A DNA stretch of 42,813 nucleotides from Mycobacterium sp. (GTDB taxonomy: Bacteria; Actinomycetota; Actinomycetes; Mycobacteriales; Mycobacteriaceae). Numbering within the stretch: position 1 is the first letter of the stretch; each line of letters starts with the position of its first letter. Where the stretch lies: contig NZ_JAICZA010000025.1 of assembly GCF_025933915.1 (NCBI RefSeq), positions 1 to 42,813 of the forward strand, given 5' to 3'. The notes beneath the pieces were generated by a model. It did not search any database and had not been told where the DNA came from. It was given only the letters and a program-made list of their open reading frames with translations. Position numbers and translations under genes: made by a program. Below are positions 32,422-40,120 of the stretch, piece after piece.

Positions 32422-33153
32422 CTAGGTGGGCGGCGGCTGATCGCGCGGTGCGGTGAGGCGCGGTGACCGGTCGCGGCCGACCCAGGCCAACAGCCCCACC
32501 ACGCCCGCGGCCGCGAAGGACGCGATGCCCAGCCACACCACCGCGCCGGTGAAGGAACGGGTGTTCGGGTCGGTGTAGCGGGCCTGGGCGGTCATGGTGC
32601 TCACCACACCCGGCTTGAGCTTCCACGACACCACGTCGGGCTCGACCCGGTCGCCGTTGGTGGAGGTCACCACGCCCGGGAAGGCGACCGTGAGCTCGAC
32701 GTCCGCCTCGGAATCGGTCAGCGAGGTCATATCCGCCCGGCCCTCCAGGATCACCAGGTTGCCGTTGCGCCGCAGCGACAGGTTGACCCCGGAGGCGTCG
32801 GAGTTCATGTTGGCCAGCTGGGGCAGCTCGGCGAACGTCAGATCGGAGAACACCGCCTGAGAGCCGACGTAGCCGTCGCTGTCGTAGTTCGACACCGCCA
32901 CCTTCTGGCTGAACGGCAGGTTGTTGCTGTCCAGCTGCGGGCCGGTGTCCTTGGGGGTCTTGGGTTTCGCGGCGGCGACGATCTCTCCGGACACCAGGTC
33001 GTCGGGGGAGATGGTGAGCGACGCCCGTACCCGCAGGCATCCGGCGGCCAGCGGCACCAGCAGCAGCAACATCGCGATGGCCACCAGGCGGCGCCGTCGG
33101 GTCCCGGCGGCTCGGAAGCCTCGGCCGTGGGACGGGGGAGAGCTGGCGCGCAC
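32422..33153 (-). CDS. lppM: Lipoprotein LppM
   Basis: 243-aa envelope lipoprotein. An Arg-rich N region and hydrophobic core end in the lipobox LAAGC (Cys39). The mature domain holds SLTISPDDLVSGEIV and SNYDSDGYVGSQAVF. A C-terminal transmembrane helix (about 204-226) and short basic tail follow, so it may be anchored at both ends. The M. tuberculosis homologue (Rv2171) affects phagosome maturation in macrophages. The GTG at 33153 is the last start that keeps the positively charged signal region; no Shine-Dalgarno is visible, and a CACGAT box lies 6 nt upstream. Convergent with the reductase gene. Confidence 0.9.
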   Translation of the reverse strand: MRASSPPSHGRGFRAAGTRRRRLVAIAMLLLLVPLAAGCLRVRASLTISPDDLVSGEIVAAAKPKTPKDTGPQLDSNNLPFSQKVAVSNYDSDGYVGSQAVFSDLTFAELPQLANMNSDASGVNLSLRRNGNLVILEGRADMTSLTDSEADVELTVAFPGVVTSTNGDRVEPDVVSWKLKPGVVSTMTAQARYTDPNTRSFTGAVVWLGIASFAAAGVVGLLAWVGRDRSPRLTAPRDQPPPT

Positions 33154-33239
33154 CAGGTCATCGTGCCAGATCCGATGTGCCGCCTAAATAAGTGACACGT
33201 CGGAGTGGGATCTTTCGATGCGTGCCGAGTTCCGCGGTG

Positions 33240-33848
33240 TCACAGTGGCAATTCGCGGCCCAGGATCGCGAACTCCCGCGGGTCGCCGGCGAAGCGGTAG
33301 CGGCGGATGACGTCGGTGAAGCCCAGGCGCCGGTACAACCGCCAGGCGCGGTTGGGCTCGTCATTGGTTTCCGGCGTCGACAGCAGCACATTCTGTTCGG
33401 CGCGACCCGCCAGCAGGCGTCGAGCCAACGCCTCGCCGAGGCCGCGGCCCTGGGCACGGGGATGGATGTGCAGTTCGGTCAACTCGAAATAGCTACTCAT
33501 CAGCCGCGCGATCTCCTGGGGCGGCGAGCCGCCACGCTGCATGCCCAGCACGACCTGCTGCTGCCACCATTGCCCGGGCGCGCCGGGGTAGCCGTAGGCC
33601 ACGCCCAGCAGTGGGGCGCTGGTCAAATCTTCCGCCGAGGGTGTTTGCGCGCCCTCGTCGTCGGCTGCCTCGGTTTCGACGACGCCGGCCCCTTGCCAGC
33701 CACGTCGACGGATGTGTTCCAGCCACATCGCGGCACGCTGGTGCTCGGTGCCCCGCGGGTATCGCATCGCATCGACATACACCGTCAGGGCGTCTTTGAG
33801 GCGACGCTCCATATCGTGCGGGAGCAGATCGATGAGGAATATCGCCAA
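33240..33848 (-). CDS. GNAT-family acetyltransferase (Rv2170-like)
   Basis: 202-aa GNAT protein. The acetyl-CoA pyrophosphate loop is HPRAQGRGLGEALARRLL, preceded by YFELTELHIH, and the C-terminal part has NRAWRLYRRLGFTDVIRRYRF. An N-terminal extension (about 1-75) with VYVDAMRYPRG is specific to this family. The M. tuberculosis homologue has been reported as a protein lysine acetyltransferase; I infer rather than see that activity. The TTG start matches the family N terminus AIFLIDL and has GAGGAGGG about 8 nt upstream. Confidence 0.88.
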   Translation of the reverse strand: MAIFLIDLLPHDMERRLKDALTVYVDAMRYPRGTEHQRAAMWLEHIRRRGWQGAGVVETEAADDEGAQTPSAEDLTSAPLLGVAYGYPGAPGQWWQQQVVLGMQRGGSPPQEIARLMSSYFELTELHIHPRAQGRGLGEALARRLLAGRAEQNVLLSTPETNDEPNRAWRLYRRLGFTDVIRRYRFAGDPREFAILGRELPL

Positions 33849-34186
33849 TTCGCGGTTCCCTCCTCATCCGGTAATCAGACTCATGTGGTGCTGCGGCGTT
33901 CTGTGGCCTAGGGGGACCAGGCTGCTGTCGACCATTATCGGACGCCCACGCGGCGAAGCGACGAGCGGTCGTGGCACCGAACGGACGGGCCGCCCCGGTT
34001 CGGGAAGCCGGTTGTAGCGCACGGCCGTTCCGGTCTGGCGCGATGCCCGGATTAGACCGGGATAGAATCGGCGCGGAACCAGTGGTATGGGGCAGATTGA
34101 CCTCGTATCATTCAATTAGTTGCCCGCGCAAAGGGCATCCGCGTGTACCGATGGTCACGTGCCCAACCGTCGGCAAGGAGGGACGA
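33849..34186. other. 338-bp divergent intergenic region
   Basis: Lies between the acetyltransferase (minus) and DUF3040 (plus) genes. It holds the Shine-Dalgarno sequences of both, and on the plus strand a TAGAAT box near 34064 and TTGACC (34097-34102), neither with a well-spaced partner. A short TGCCC/GGGCA inverted repeat follows. I see no gene or RNA element. Confidence 0.5.
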
Positions 34187-34591
34187 ATGCCACTCTCCGA
34201 TCATGAGCAGCGGATGCTCGATCAGATCGAGAGCGCTCTCTACGCCGAAGACCCGAAATTCGCCTCAAGCGTCCGGGGCGGAGGATTTCGCGCGCCCACG
34301 GCCCGTCGGCGTCTGCAGGGCGTAGCGCTGTTCGTCGTCGGCCTGGCGATGCTGGTTTCCGGAGTGGCCTTCAAGGCCACCTGGATCGGCGGCAGCGTCC
34401 CCATTCTCAGCATTTTCGGTTTCATCGTCATGTTTGGCGGAGTGGTGTTCGGGATCACCGGTCCCCGGTTGTCCGGCAGGTCAGACCATTCCGGATCGGC
34501 GCCCGGCTCGCTGCGCCAACGCCGCAACAAGGGCGGCGGTTCGTTCACCAGCCGCATGGAAGATCGGTTCCGCCGCCGCTTCGACAACTAG
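34187..34591 (+). CDS. DUF3040 membrane protein (Rv2169c-like)
   Basis: 134 aa. It begins MPLSDHEQRMLDQIESALYAEDPKFA, the DUF3040 signature, followed by two transmembrane helices (about 42-65 and 70-92) and a basic, Ser/Gly-rich C terminus (MEDRFRRRFDN). The function is unknown. Members lie beside the dcw cluster in many actinobacteria. The ATG is supported by AAGGAGGG 5 nt upstream. A strong terminator follows, separating it from mraZ. Confidence 0.9.
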   Translation: MPLSDHEQRMLDQIESALYAEDPKFASSVRGGGFRAPTARRRLQGVALFVVGLAMLVSGVAFKATWIGGSVPILSIFGFIVMFGGVVFGITGPRLSGRSDHSGSAPGSLRQRRNKGGGSFTSRMEDRFRRRFDN

Positions 34592-34605
34592 CGCCGACCG
34601 ACACG

Positions 34606-34640
34606 CGGGGTAGCCGAGGGGCTGCCCCGTTTTGCTTTTC
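34606..34640 (+). terminator. Rho-independent-type terminator after the DUF3040 gene
   Basis: A 10-bp stem (CGGGGTAGCC and GGCTGCCCCG, one T-G wobble) with a GAGG loop is followed by TTTTGCTTTTC. Intrinsic terminators with a T-tract are uncommon in mycobacteria, and this is the clearest one in the window. It lies 14 nt after the stop codon. Confidence 0.8.
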
Positions 34641-34777
34641 TCGCTGCGCTCCAAGCCTCGGTGCCGGCGCGGCTGTCATCGTCGCAGGCTCCGGCCATCC
34701 GGCTGACCCGTGCGCAACCGTCGATGCCGTTTTGCGGCGTAATCGAGGCCTAACCGAGGCGTGGGCCAGCGGCTAAG

Positions 34778-34821
34778 CCCCACTGGGCCCCACCCGCATT
34801 CCCCACCGGGCCCCACTGGGG
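34778..34821 (-). promoter_or_regulatory. Cluster of inverted TGGGG boxes upstream of mraZ
   Basis: On the minus strand TGGGG occurs at 34815-34811, 34805-34801, 34792-34788 and 34782-34778, with start-to-start spacings of 10, 13 and 10 bp. A plus-strand TGGGG is at 34817-34821. The unit and 10-bp spacing match the operator at the mraZ start, so this may be a second MraZ site. It lies about 210-250 bp upstream of mraZ. Confidence 0.45.
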
Positions 34822-34953
34822 CGTGTTTTCCCTGATAGAAGAGCTGTTCCGGCGGGCGTGAATACTGCGCAGAAAGGGGGCCGACACGCCCCTGGTGTGC
34901 CGTCGACAACCCCGTGACGACGGATAACCCGGGAAACACCACGGCGACAAGCA

Positions 34954-34959
34954 GATAAT
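34954..34959 (+). promoter_or_regulatory. Candidate -10 box of mraZ and the dcw operon
   Basis: GATAAT resembles TATAAT and lies directly against the first MraZ box. Transcription would start near 34966, inside the operator, with a leader of about 64 nt. No -35 consensus is seen at the normal distance. Confidence 0.4.
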
Positions 34960-34993
34960 GGGGCGAAGTGGGGGGTTGTGGGGTATGGTGGCT
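34959..34993 (+). promoter_or_regulatory. MraZ operator: four direct repeats with exact 10-bp period
   Basis: TGGGG begins at 34959, 34969 and 34979, and a weaker TGGCT at 34989, each followed by a 5-bp spacer. MraZ proteins of other bacteria bind direct TGGGN repeats with 5-bp spacers ahead of their own operon. The position over the likely transcription start suggests autorepression. Confidence 0.75.
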
Positions 34994-35016
34994 GCAGTGT
35001 TTGGGTGACCTCGAAC

Positions 35017-35025
35017 AGGAGGTGA
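35017..35025 (+). promoter_or_regulatory. Strong ribosome binding site of mraZ
   Basis: AGGAGGTGA is a full match to the 16S rRNA anti-Shine-Dalgarno sequence and lies 4 nt before GTG 35030. It fixes the mraZ start. Confidence 0.85.
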
Positions 35026-35029
35026 GCTG

Positions 35030-35461
35030 GTGTTTCTTGGCACCTACACGCCCAAACTCGATGACAAGGGGCGGCTGACGCTGCCCGCCAAGTTCCGTGA
35101 CGCGTTGGCAGGGGGGTTGATGGTCACCAAGAGCCAGGACCACAGCCTCGCCGTCTACCCCCGGGCGGAATTCGAACAACTGGCCCGCCGGGCAAGCAAG
35201 GCCTCGCGGAGCAACCCTGACGCCAGGGCCTTCCTGCGCAACCTCGCCGCCGGCACCGACGAGCAGCATCCCGACGCCCAGGGGCGCGTCACGTTGTCGG
35301 CCGACCACCGCCGTTATGCCAGCCTGTCCAAGGACTGCGTGGTGATCGGTGCGGTCGACTACCTCGAAATCTGGGATGCGCAGGCCTGGCAGGACTACCA
35401 GCAGACCCACGAAGAGAACTTCTCCGCGGCCAGCGATGAAGCACTCGGCGACATCATCTGA
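35030..35461 (+). CDS. mraZ: Transcriptional regulator MraZ
   Basis: 143-aa double-AbrB-fold protein that binds DNA as a ring-shaped oligomer and represses the division and cell-wall operon. Both repeats of the fold are visible: [23 protein letters not shown] at the N terminus and [18 protein letters not shown] in the second half. These carry the family DxxGR signature (DDKGRL and DAQGRV). GTG is chosen for the perfect ribosome binding site and family N terminus. First gene of mraZ-rsmH-ftsL-pbpB. Confidence 0.97.
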   Translation: MFLGTYTPKLDDKGRLTLPAKFRDALAGGLMVTKSQDHSLAVYPRAEFEQLARRASKASRSNPDARAFLRNLAAGTDEQHPDAQGRVTLSADHRRYASLSKDCVVIGAVDYLEIWDAQAWQDYQQTHEENFSAASDEALGDII

Positions 35462-36707
35462 GGCGCATGCCCGTGCAACGTGGCCTCTGCCCGAACCGAC
35501 CCTGGCGTACTTCCCCAACGCCAGGTTCGCGCCTTCGGGCAGGGACCTCGATGTGCAGGCGCCACACCGGTCCGGCCGGAACGGGCCGGGAACGGTTCCG
35601 CGCCGGCACGCTCGGGCGGTGCAGACCCGCAGCGGCGCGCGGGCCGCTCTCGTGGGGGCCCTCGAGGCCGACGGGTGCCGGCAGATCCGGGGAGGCGTTG
35701 CGGTGGCTGACAATTCAGATTTCGGGCACGTGCCCGTCCTGCTGGAGCGCTGCGTCGCACTGCTCACACCCGCGCTGACCCGCCGTCACCCGGACGGGAC
35801 GGGGGCGACCCTGGTCGATGCCACCGTCGGCGCGGGAGGGCACGCGGAGCGGTTCTTGACCGAACTGCCGGGTCTGCGGCTGATCGGGCTCGACCGCGAT
35901 CCCAGCGCCCTGGACATCACCCGATCGCGGTTGGCGCGATTTTCCGACCGGGTCACGCTGGTGCACACCCGCTACGACGGCGTCGCCGCGGCGCTGGCCG
36001 AATCCGGATATGCCGCAACCGAATCGGTCGACGGAATGCTGTTCGACCTCGGTGTGTCGTCCATGCAGCTGGATCGCGCCGAACGGGGTTTCGCCTACGC
36101 CCAGGACGCACCGCTGGACATGCGGATGGATCCCGAAGCGCCGCTGACCGCGGCCGACATCCTCAACACCTACGACGAGGCGCAGCTGGCGAACATCTTG
36201 CACCGCTACGGCGAGGAGCGGTTCGCGCGGCGCATCGCCGCGCATATCGTGCGCCGGCGTGCCCGGGAGCCGTTCACGTCGACCGCGGACTTGGTGGCGC
36301 TGCTCTACGAGGCGATTCCGGCCGCGGCCCGACGCACCGGCGGACATCCGGCCAAGCGCACCTTCCAAGCGCTGCGGGTCGCGGTCAACGACGAACTGGA
36401 TTCGCTGCGCGCCGCACTTCCGGCCGCGCTGGACGCGCTTGCCGTCGGCGGGCGCATCGTGGTGCTGGCCTACCAATCGCTGGAAGACCGGATCGTCAAG
36501 CGGCTGTTCACCCAGGCGGTCGCTTCCCGCACCCCGATGGATCTGCCGGTCGAACTCCCCGGCCACCAGCCGCGATTCCGGGCCCTGACCCAGGGTGCCG
36601 GACGCGCCGACGCCACCGAGATCGAACGCAACCCGCGCAGCGCCGCGGTGCGATTACGGGCTCTGCAACGAATGGAAACACAGCAGGCGACCGGGAAAGG
36701 CGATTGA
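35436..36707 (+). CDS. rsmH: 16S rRNA (cytosine(1402)-N4)-methyltransferase RsmH (MraW)
   Basis: SAM-dependent enzyme methylating C1402 of 16S rRNA. Motifs are [25 protein letters not shown] (SAM site), [46 protein letters not shown] and [13 protein letters not shown]. The start is uncertain. ATG 35436 gives 423 aa with an N-terminal extension containing [14 protein letters not shown], which resembles the M. tuberculosis extension as I recall it. GTG 35703 has an excellent Shine-Dalgarno (GGGGAGG) and gives a standard 334-aa enzyme. With ATG 35436 the gene overlaps mraZ by 26 nt. Confidence 0.93.
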   Translation: MKHSATSSEAHARATWPLPEPTLAYFPNARFAPSGRDLDVQAPHRSGRNGPGTVPRRHARAVQTRSGARAALVGALEADGCRQIRGGVAVADNSDFGHVPVLLERCVALLTPALTRRHPDGTGATLVDATVGAGGHAERFLTELPGLRLIGLDRDPSALDITRSRLARFSDRVTLVHTRYDGVAAALAESGYAATESVDGMLFDLGVSSMQLDRAERGFAYAQDAPLDMRMDPEAPLTAADILNTYDEAQLANILHRYGEERFARRIAAHIVRRRAREPFTSTADLVALLYEAIPAAARRTGGHPAKRTFQALRVAVNDELDSLRAALPAALDALAVGGRIVVLAYQSLEDRIVKRLFTQAVASRTPMDLPVELPGHQPRFRALTQGAGRADATEIERNPRSAAVRLRALQRMETQQATGKGD

Positions 36708-37957
36708 TGAAAGCGGACCGCGAGACGTCGACACGACGCGGGGGCACCGACCGCCGGAGCGCGCGCGACGGTTCTGCCCGGCGGGGCAGGCGCCCGGCGC
36801 CGGACTCCGGCGCGGCGCGACGCACCCGCGGCGGCAGGACCTCGGCGCCCGCCCGCGAAACCCGCGCGCCCAAGGCCGGACCGCAGACCAGCCCCGTCGC
36901 CCGGCCGGCCGAGCGGTCGGCCCGGGCCAAGAACACCAGCCAGGCCAAGGCGCGAGCCAAGGCCCGGAAAGCCAAAGCGCCCAAGGTTGTTCGTCCTCGG
37001 CTGACCGAGCGTCTGGCCGCGCGGCTGGCATCGATCGACCTGCGCCCGCGGACACTTGCGAGCAAGGTCCCATTCGTCGTGTTGGTCATCGGTGCGCTGG
37101 GCGTGGGGCTCGGTCTCACGCTGTGGTTGTCCACCGACTCCGCCGAGCGCTCCTACAAGTTGAGCCACGCCCGGGAGCGGACCCGGTTGCTGCAGCAACA
37201 GAAGGAAGCGCTGGAGCGCGATGTCCGCCAGGCCGAAGCCGCGCCGGCGCTGGCGGAGGCCGCCCGCAAGCAGGGCATGATCCCCACCAGGGATACCGCG
37301 CACCTGGTCCAGGACCCGTCCGGGAGCTGGGTGGTCGTCGGCACCCCGAAGCCGGCTGACGGTGTTCCGCCCCCGCCGCTGAACAGCAAGCTCCCCGACG
37401 AGGCGCCGCAGCCCCCGAAGCCGGCGGCCCCTGCCGCGGAGGTCCCGATGCGGATCGAACCGGTCCCCGGCGCTCCCGCCCCGGCCAGGTCCGGGCCCGA
37501 AGCGCTGCTGCGCGCACCCGACGGCGCCTCAACGGTGGGCGGTCAGCACTTCCCACCGGCACTTCCCCCGGTGCCCGGCGCGCCTGGTGCGCCCGCGGCG
37601 CCGGCTACCGGTACGCTGCCCGGCATGCCAGGCGGCCCCGTTACCGGTGCGCTGCCCGGCGTGACCGGTGGGCCGGCGACCGGTGCGCTGCCGACGCCGG
37701 GCCTGCCGACACCGGCGAGACCCGCGGCCCCCCCGGTACCCGCCGAGGTCCCGATTCCCTTGGGCGGCCTGCCCATTCCGGCTCCTGCCCAAATGCCCGC
37801 GCCCCTACCGCCGGAGGTTCCGGTCCCGGTGCAGCTGGGCCGCCCGGCCGCCCCTGCGCCAATCGTCCCCGCCGCTCCGGCGCCCGCCCCGATGCCGCAA
37901 CCGGGTACCGGCGCCCTGCCCGGGCCCGCCGTGGCACCGCCAGGTGCTCCCAGGTGA
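36707..37957 (+). CDS. FtsL-like divisome membrane protein with proline-rich tail (Rv2164c-like)
   Basis: 416 aa. A basic, low-complexity cytoplasmic part (about 1-120) precedes one transmembrane helix (about 122-144). A leucine-zipper-like coiled coil follows (SYKLSHARERTRLL..., about 147-185) and then GMIPTRDTAHLV, the typical short FtsL layout. A long Pro/Ala/Gly tail (about 215-416) with 12-residue repeats is unlike classic FtsL. The position between rsmH and pbpB is the ftsL position. FtsL usually links FtsQ/FtsB to the PBP. The ATG overlaps the rsmH stop by one base, and the stop overlaps pbpB as GTGA. Confidence 0.85.
   Translation: MKADRETSTRRGGTDRRSARDGSARRGRRPAPDSGAARRTRGGRTSAPARETRAPKAGPQTSPVARPAERSARAKNTSQAKARAKARKAKAPKVVRPRLTERLAARLASIDLRPRTLASKVPFVVLVIGALGVGLGLTLWLSTDSAERSYKLSHARERTRLLQQQKEALERDVRQAEAAPALAEAARKQGMIPTRDTAHLVQDPSGSWVVVGTPKPADGVPPPPLNSKLPDEAPQPPKPAAPAAEVPMRIEPVPGAPAPARSGPEALLRAPDGASTVGGQHFPPALPPVPGAPGAPAAPATGTLPGMPGGPVTGALPGVTGGPATGALPTPGLPTPARPAAPPVPAEVPIPLGGLPIPAPAQMPAPLPPEVPVPVQLGRPAAPAPIVPAAPAPAPMPQPGTGALPGPAVAPPGAPR
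37607..37693 (+). repeat. 36-bp in-frame tandem repeat in the FtsL-like gene
   Basis: ACCGGTRCGCTGCC begins at 37607, 37643 and 37679, an exact 36-bp period, about 2.4 copies. Each unit encodes 12 residues of the type TGALPGVTGGPA. The frame-preserving period allows copy number to change without breaking the gene. Confidence 0.85.
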
Positions 37958-40026
37958 GCCGCGGTGACTCCCCGCGGGCACGCCGGTCGCAGGCGACACG
38001 CCCGACGCGTGGTCCCCGTAAGGACTTGGAGGGCAACGCCGCCCGGCAACCCAAACGCCGCGCCAAGCCGCAAGGCGAACAGGGTCGCGGCGTTGCGGAA
38101 TCGAAGCGATTCCGCAAAGCCAAGCAGCCCAAGGATGTCCGTATAGCGCAGCGGTCCGAGCCGGTGGGATCCGGGCACTCGGCGCGGGAGCGGCGCACCC
38201 GTCAGATCGCGCAATTGGCCAGCCGCGGCGGGTCGTTCGTTTTCCGGCATCGCGCCGGCAACGTGGTCATCCTGGTGATGATGCTGGTGGCCGCGGCCCA
38301 GCTGTTCGCCCTGCAGGTGACCGAGGCCCCGACGCTGCGCGCCCAGGCCGCCGGGCAACTCAAGGTCACCGATGTGGAAAAGGCGGTGCGCGGCAGCATC
38401 ATCGACCGCCGCAAGGATCAATTGGCCTTCACCATCGAATCGCGTGCGCTGACGTTTCAGCCGAAACGCATCCACAAGCAGCTGGACGACGCCAGGGCCA
38501 AGAATTCGGCCGCCCCCGACCCGCAGCAGCGGTTGCGGGATATCGCCAACGACGTCTCGGGCCGCCTGGGCAACAAGCCCGACTCGGCGACCCTGTTGAA
38601 GAAGCTGCAAAGCGACGAGAACTTCGTCTATTTGGCTCGCGCCGTCGATCCCGCTGTCGCCAGCGCGATCTCGGACAAATTCCCCGAGGTCGGTTCGGAA
38701 CGCCAAGATCTGCGCCAATATCCGGGCGGATCGTTGGCCGCCAACATCGTGGGCGGCATCGACTGGGACGGCCACGGGCTGCTGGGGCTGGAAGAGGCCA
38801 TGGACTCGGTGCTGTCCGGAACCGACGGCTCCCTCACCTATGACCGCGGATCCGACGGTGTGGTCATCCCCGGCAGTTACCGCAACCGGCATCGGGCGGT
38901 CAACGGCTCGATGGTGCAGCTGACCCTCGACGACGACATCCAGTTCTATGTGCAGCAGCAGGTTCAGCAGGCGAAGAACGTGTCTGGCGCGCATAATGTT
39001 TCGGCCGTGGTGCTCGATGCGAAGACCGGCGAAGTGCTGGCCATGGCCAATGACAACACCTTTGACCCCTCCCAGGACATCGGACGTCAGGGCGACAGAC
39101 AGCTGGGCAACCTGGCGGTGTCCTCACCGTTCGAACCCGGGTCGGTGAACAAGGTGATCACCGCGTCCTCCGTCATCGAGTACGGCCTGTCCAATCCCGA
39201 CGAGGTGCTGCAGGTCCCCGGTTCGATCCAGATGGGCGGGGTCTCCATCCACGACGCGTGGGACCACGGCGTGATGCCTTACACCACCACGGGTGTGTTC
39301 GGAAAGTCCTCCAACGTCGGCACTTTGATGCTCGCCCAGCGGGTTGGCCCGGAGCGCTTCTATGACATGGTCCGCAAATTCGGGCTCGGGCAGCGCACCA
39401 ATGTGGGGCTGCCCGGTGAGAGCGCCGGGCTGGTACCCCCGATCGACCAATGGTCGGGCAGCACCTTCTCCAACCTGCCTATCGGCCAAGGCCTTTCGAT
39501 GACGCTGCTGCAGATGACCGGCATGTACCAGACCATCGCCAACGACGGGGTGCGGATGCCGCCGCGGATCCTCAAGGCCACCATCGCGCCCGACGGGACC
39601 CGCACCGAAGAACCGCGCCCGGACGGCGTGCGGGTGGTTTCGGCGCAGACGGCTCAGACCGTGCGCAACATGCTGCGTGCCGTCGTGCAACACGACCCGA
39701 TGGGCTACCAGCAGGGCACCGGTCCCGCCGCCGCGGTGACGGGCTACCAGATGGCCGGCAAGACCGGTACCGCACAGCAGATCAACCCCGCCTGCGGCTG
39801 CTACTTCGACAACGTCTACTGGATCACGTTCGCGGGCATGGCCACCGTCGACAACCCCCGGTATGTCATCGGCATCATGATGGACAACCCGGAGCGCAAC
39901 GCGGACGGCACGCCGGGCCACTCGGCGGCCCCGCTGTTCCACAACATCGCCGGCTGGCTCATGCAGCGCGAGAACGTGCCGCTGTCGCCGGACCCGGGCC
40001 CACCGCTGACGCTGCAGGCCACTTAG
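37954..40026 (+). CDS. pbpB: Septal peptidoglycan transpeptidase PbpB (FtsI/PBP3)
   Basis: 690-aa class B penicillin-binding protein that cross-links septal peptidoglycan. A long basic cytoplasmic N terminus (about 1-100) and one transmembrane helix (about 102-122) precede the pedestal domain with RGSIIDRR. The transpeptidase domain has the nucleophile Ser397 in GSVNK (SxxK, Lys400), SSN at 452-454 and KTG at 603-605. The GTG overlaps the upstream stop by four bases. An unusual CGCYF cysteine pair follows KTGTAQQINPA, as in M. tuberculosis. Confidence 0.97.
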   Translation: MSRGDSPRARRSQATRPTRGPRKDLEGNAARQPKRRAKPQGEQGRGVAESKRFRKAKQPKDVRIAQRSEPVGSGHSARERRTRQIAQLASRGGSFVFRHRAGNVVILVMMLVAAAQLFALQVTEAPTLRAQAAGQLKVTDVEKAVRGSIIDRRKDQLAFTIESRALTFQPKRIHKQLDDARAKNSAAPDPQQRLRDIANDVSGRLGNKPDSATLLKKLQSDENFVYLARAVDPAVASAISDKFPEVGSERQDLRQYPGGSLAANIVGGIDWDGHGLLGLEEAMDSVLSGTDGSLTYDRGSDGVVIPGSYRNRHRAVNGSMVQLTLDDDIQFYVQQQVQQAKNVSGAHNVSAVVLDAKTGEVLAMANDNTFDPSQDIGRQGDRQLGNLAVSSPFEPGSVNKVITASSVIEYGLSNPDEVLQVPGSIQMGGVSIHDAWDHGVMPYTTTGVFGKSSNVGTLMLAQRVGPERFYDMVRKFGLGQRTNVGLPGESAGLVPPIDQWSGSTFSNLPIGQGLSMTLLQMTGMYQTIANDGVRMPPRILKATIAPDGTRTEEPRPDGVRVVSAQTAQTVRNMLRAVVQHDPMGYQQGTGPAAAVTGYQMAGKTGTAQQINPACGCYFDNVYWITFAGMATVDNPRYVIGIMMDNPERNADGTPGHSAAPLFHNIAGWLMQRENVPLSPDPGPPLTLQAT

Positions 40027-40111
40027 CGGGTCGCCGCCGGACGGGACAGCGGTGATCGCCACCGGCGTCACTCACCGCGCGTGGATCGCCTCATGGCCGG
40101 GTGCGGCTCGG

Positions 40112-40117
40112 TAGGGT
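40112..40117 (+). promoter_or_regulatory. Candidate -10 box for murE
   Basis: TAGGGT lies only 3 nt before ATG 40121, so transcription from it would start inside or after that ATG. It would suit the downstream GTG 40160 with its GGAGG instead. No -35 is clear. Confidence 0.3.
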
Positions 40118-40120
40118 GTC

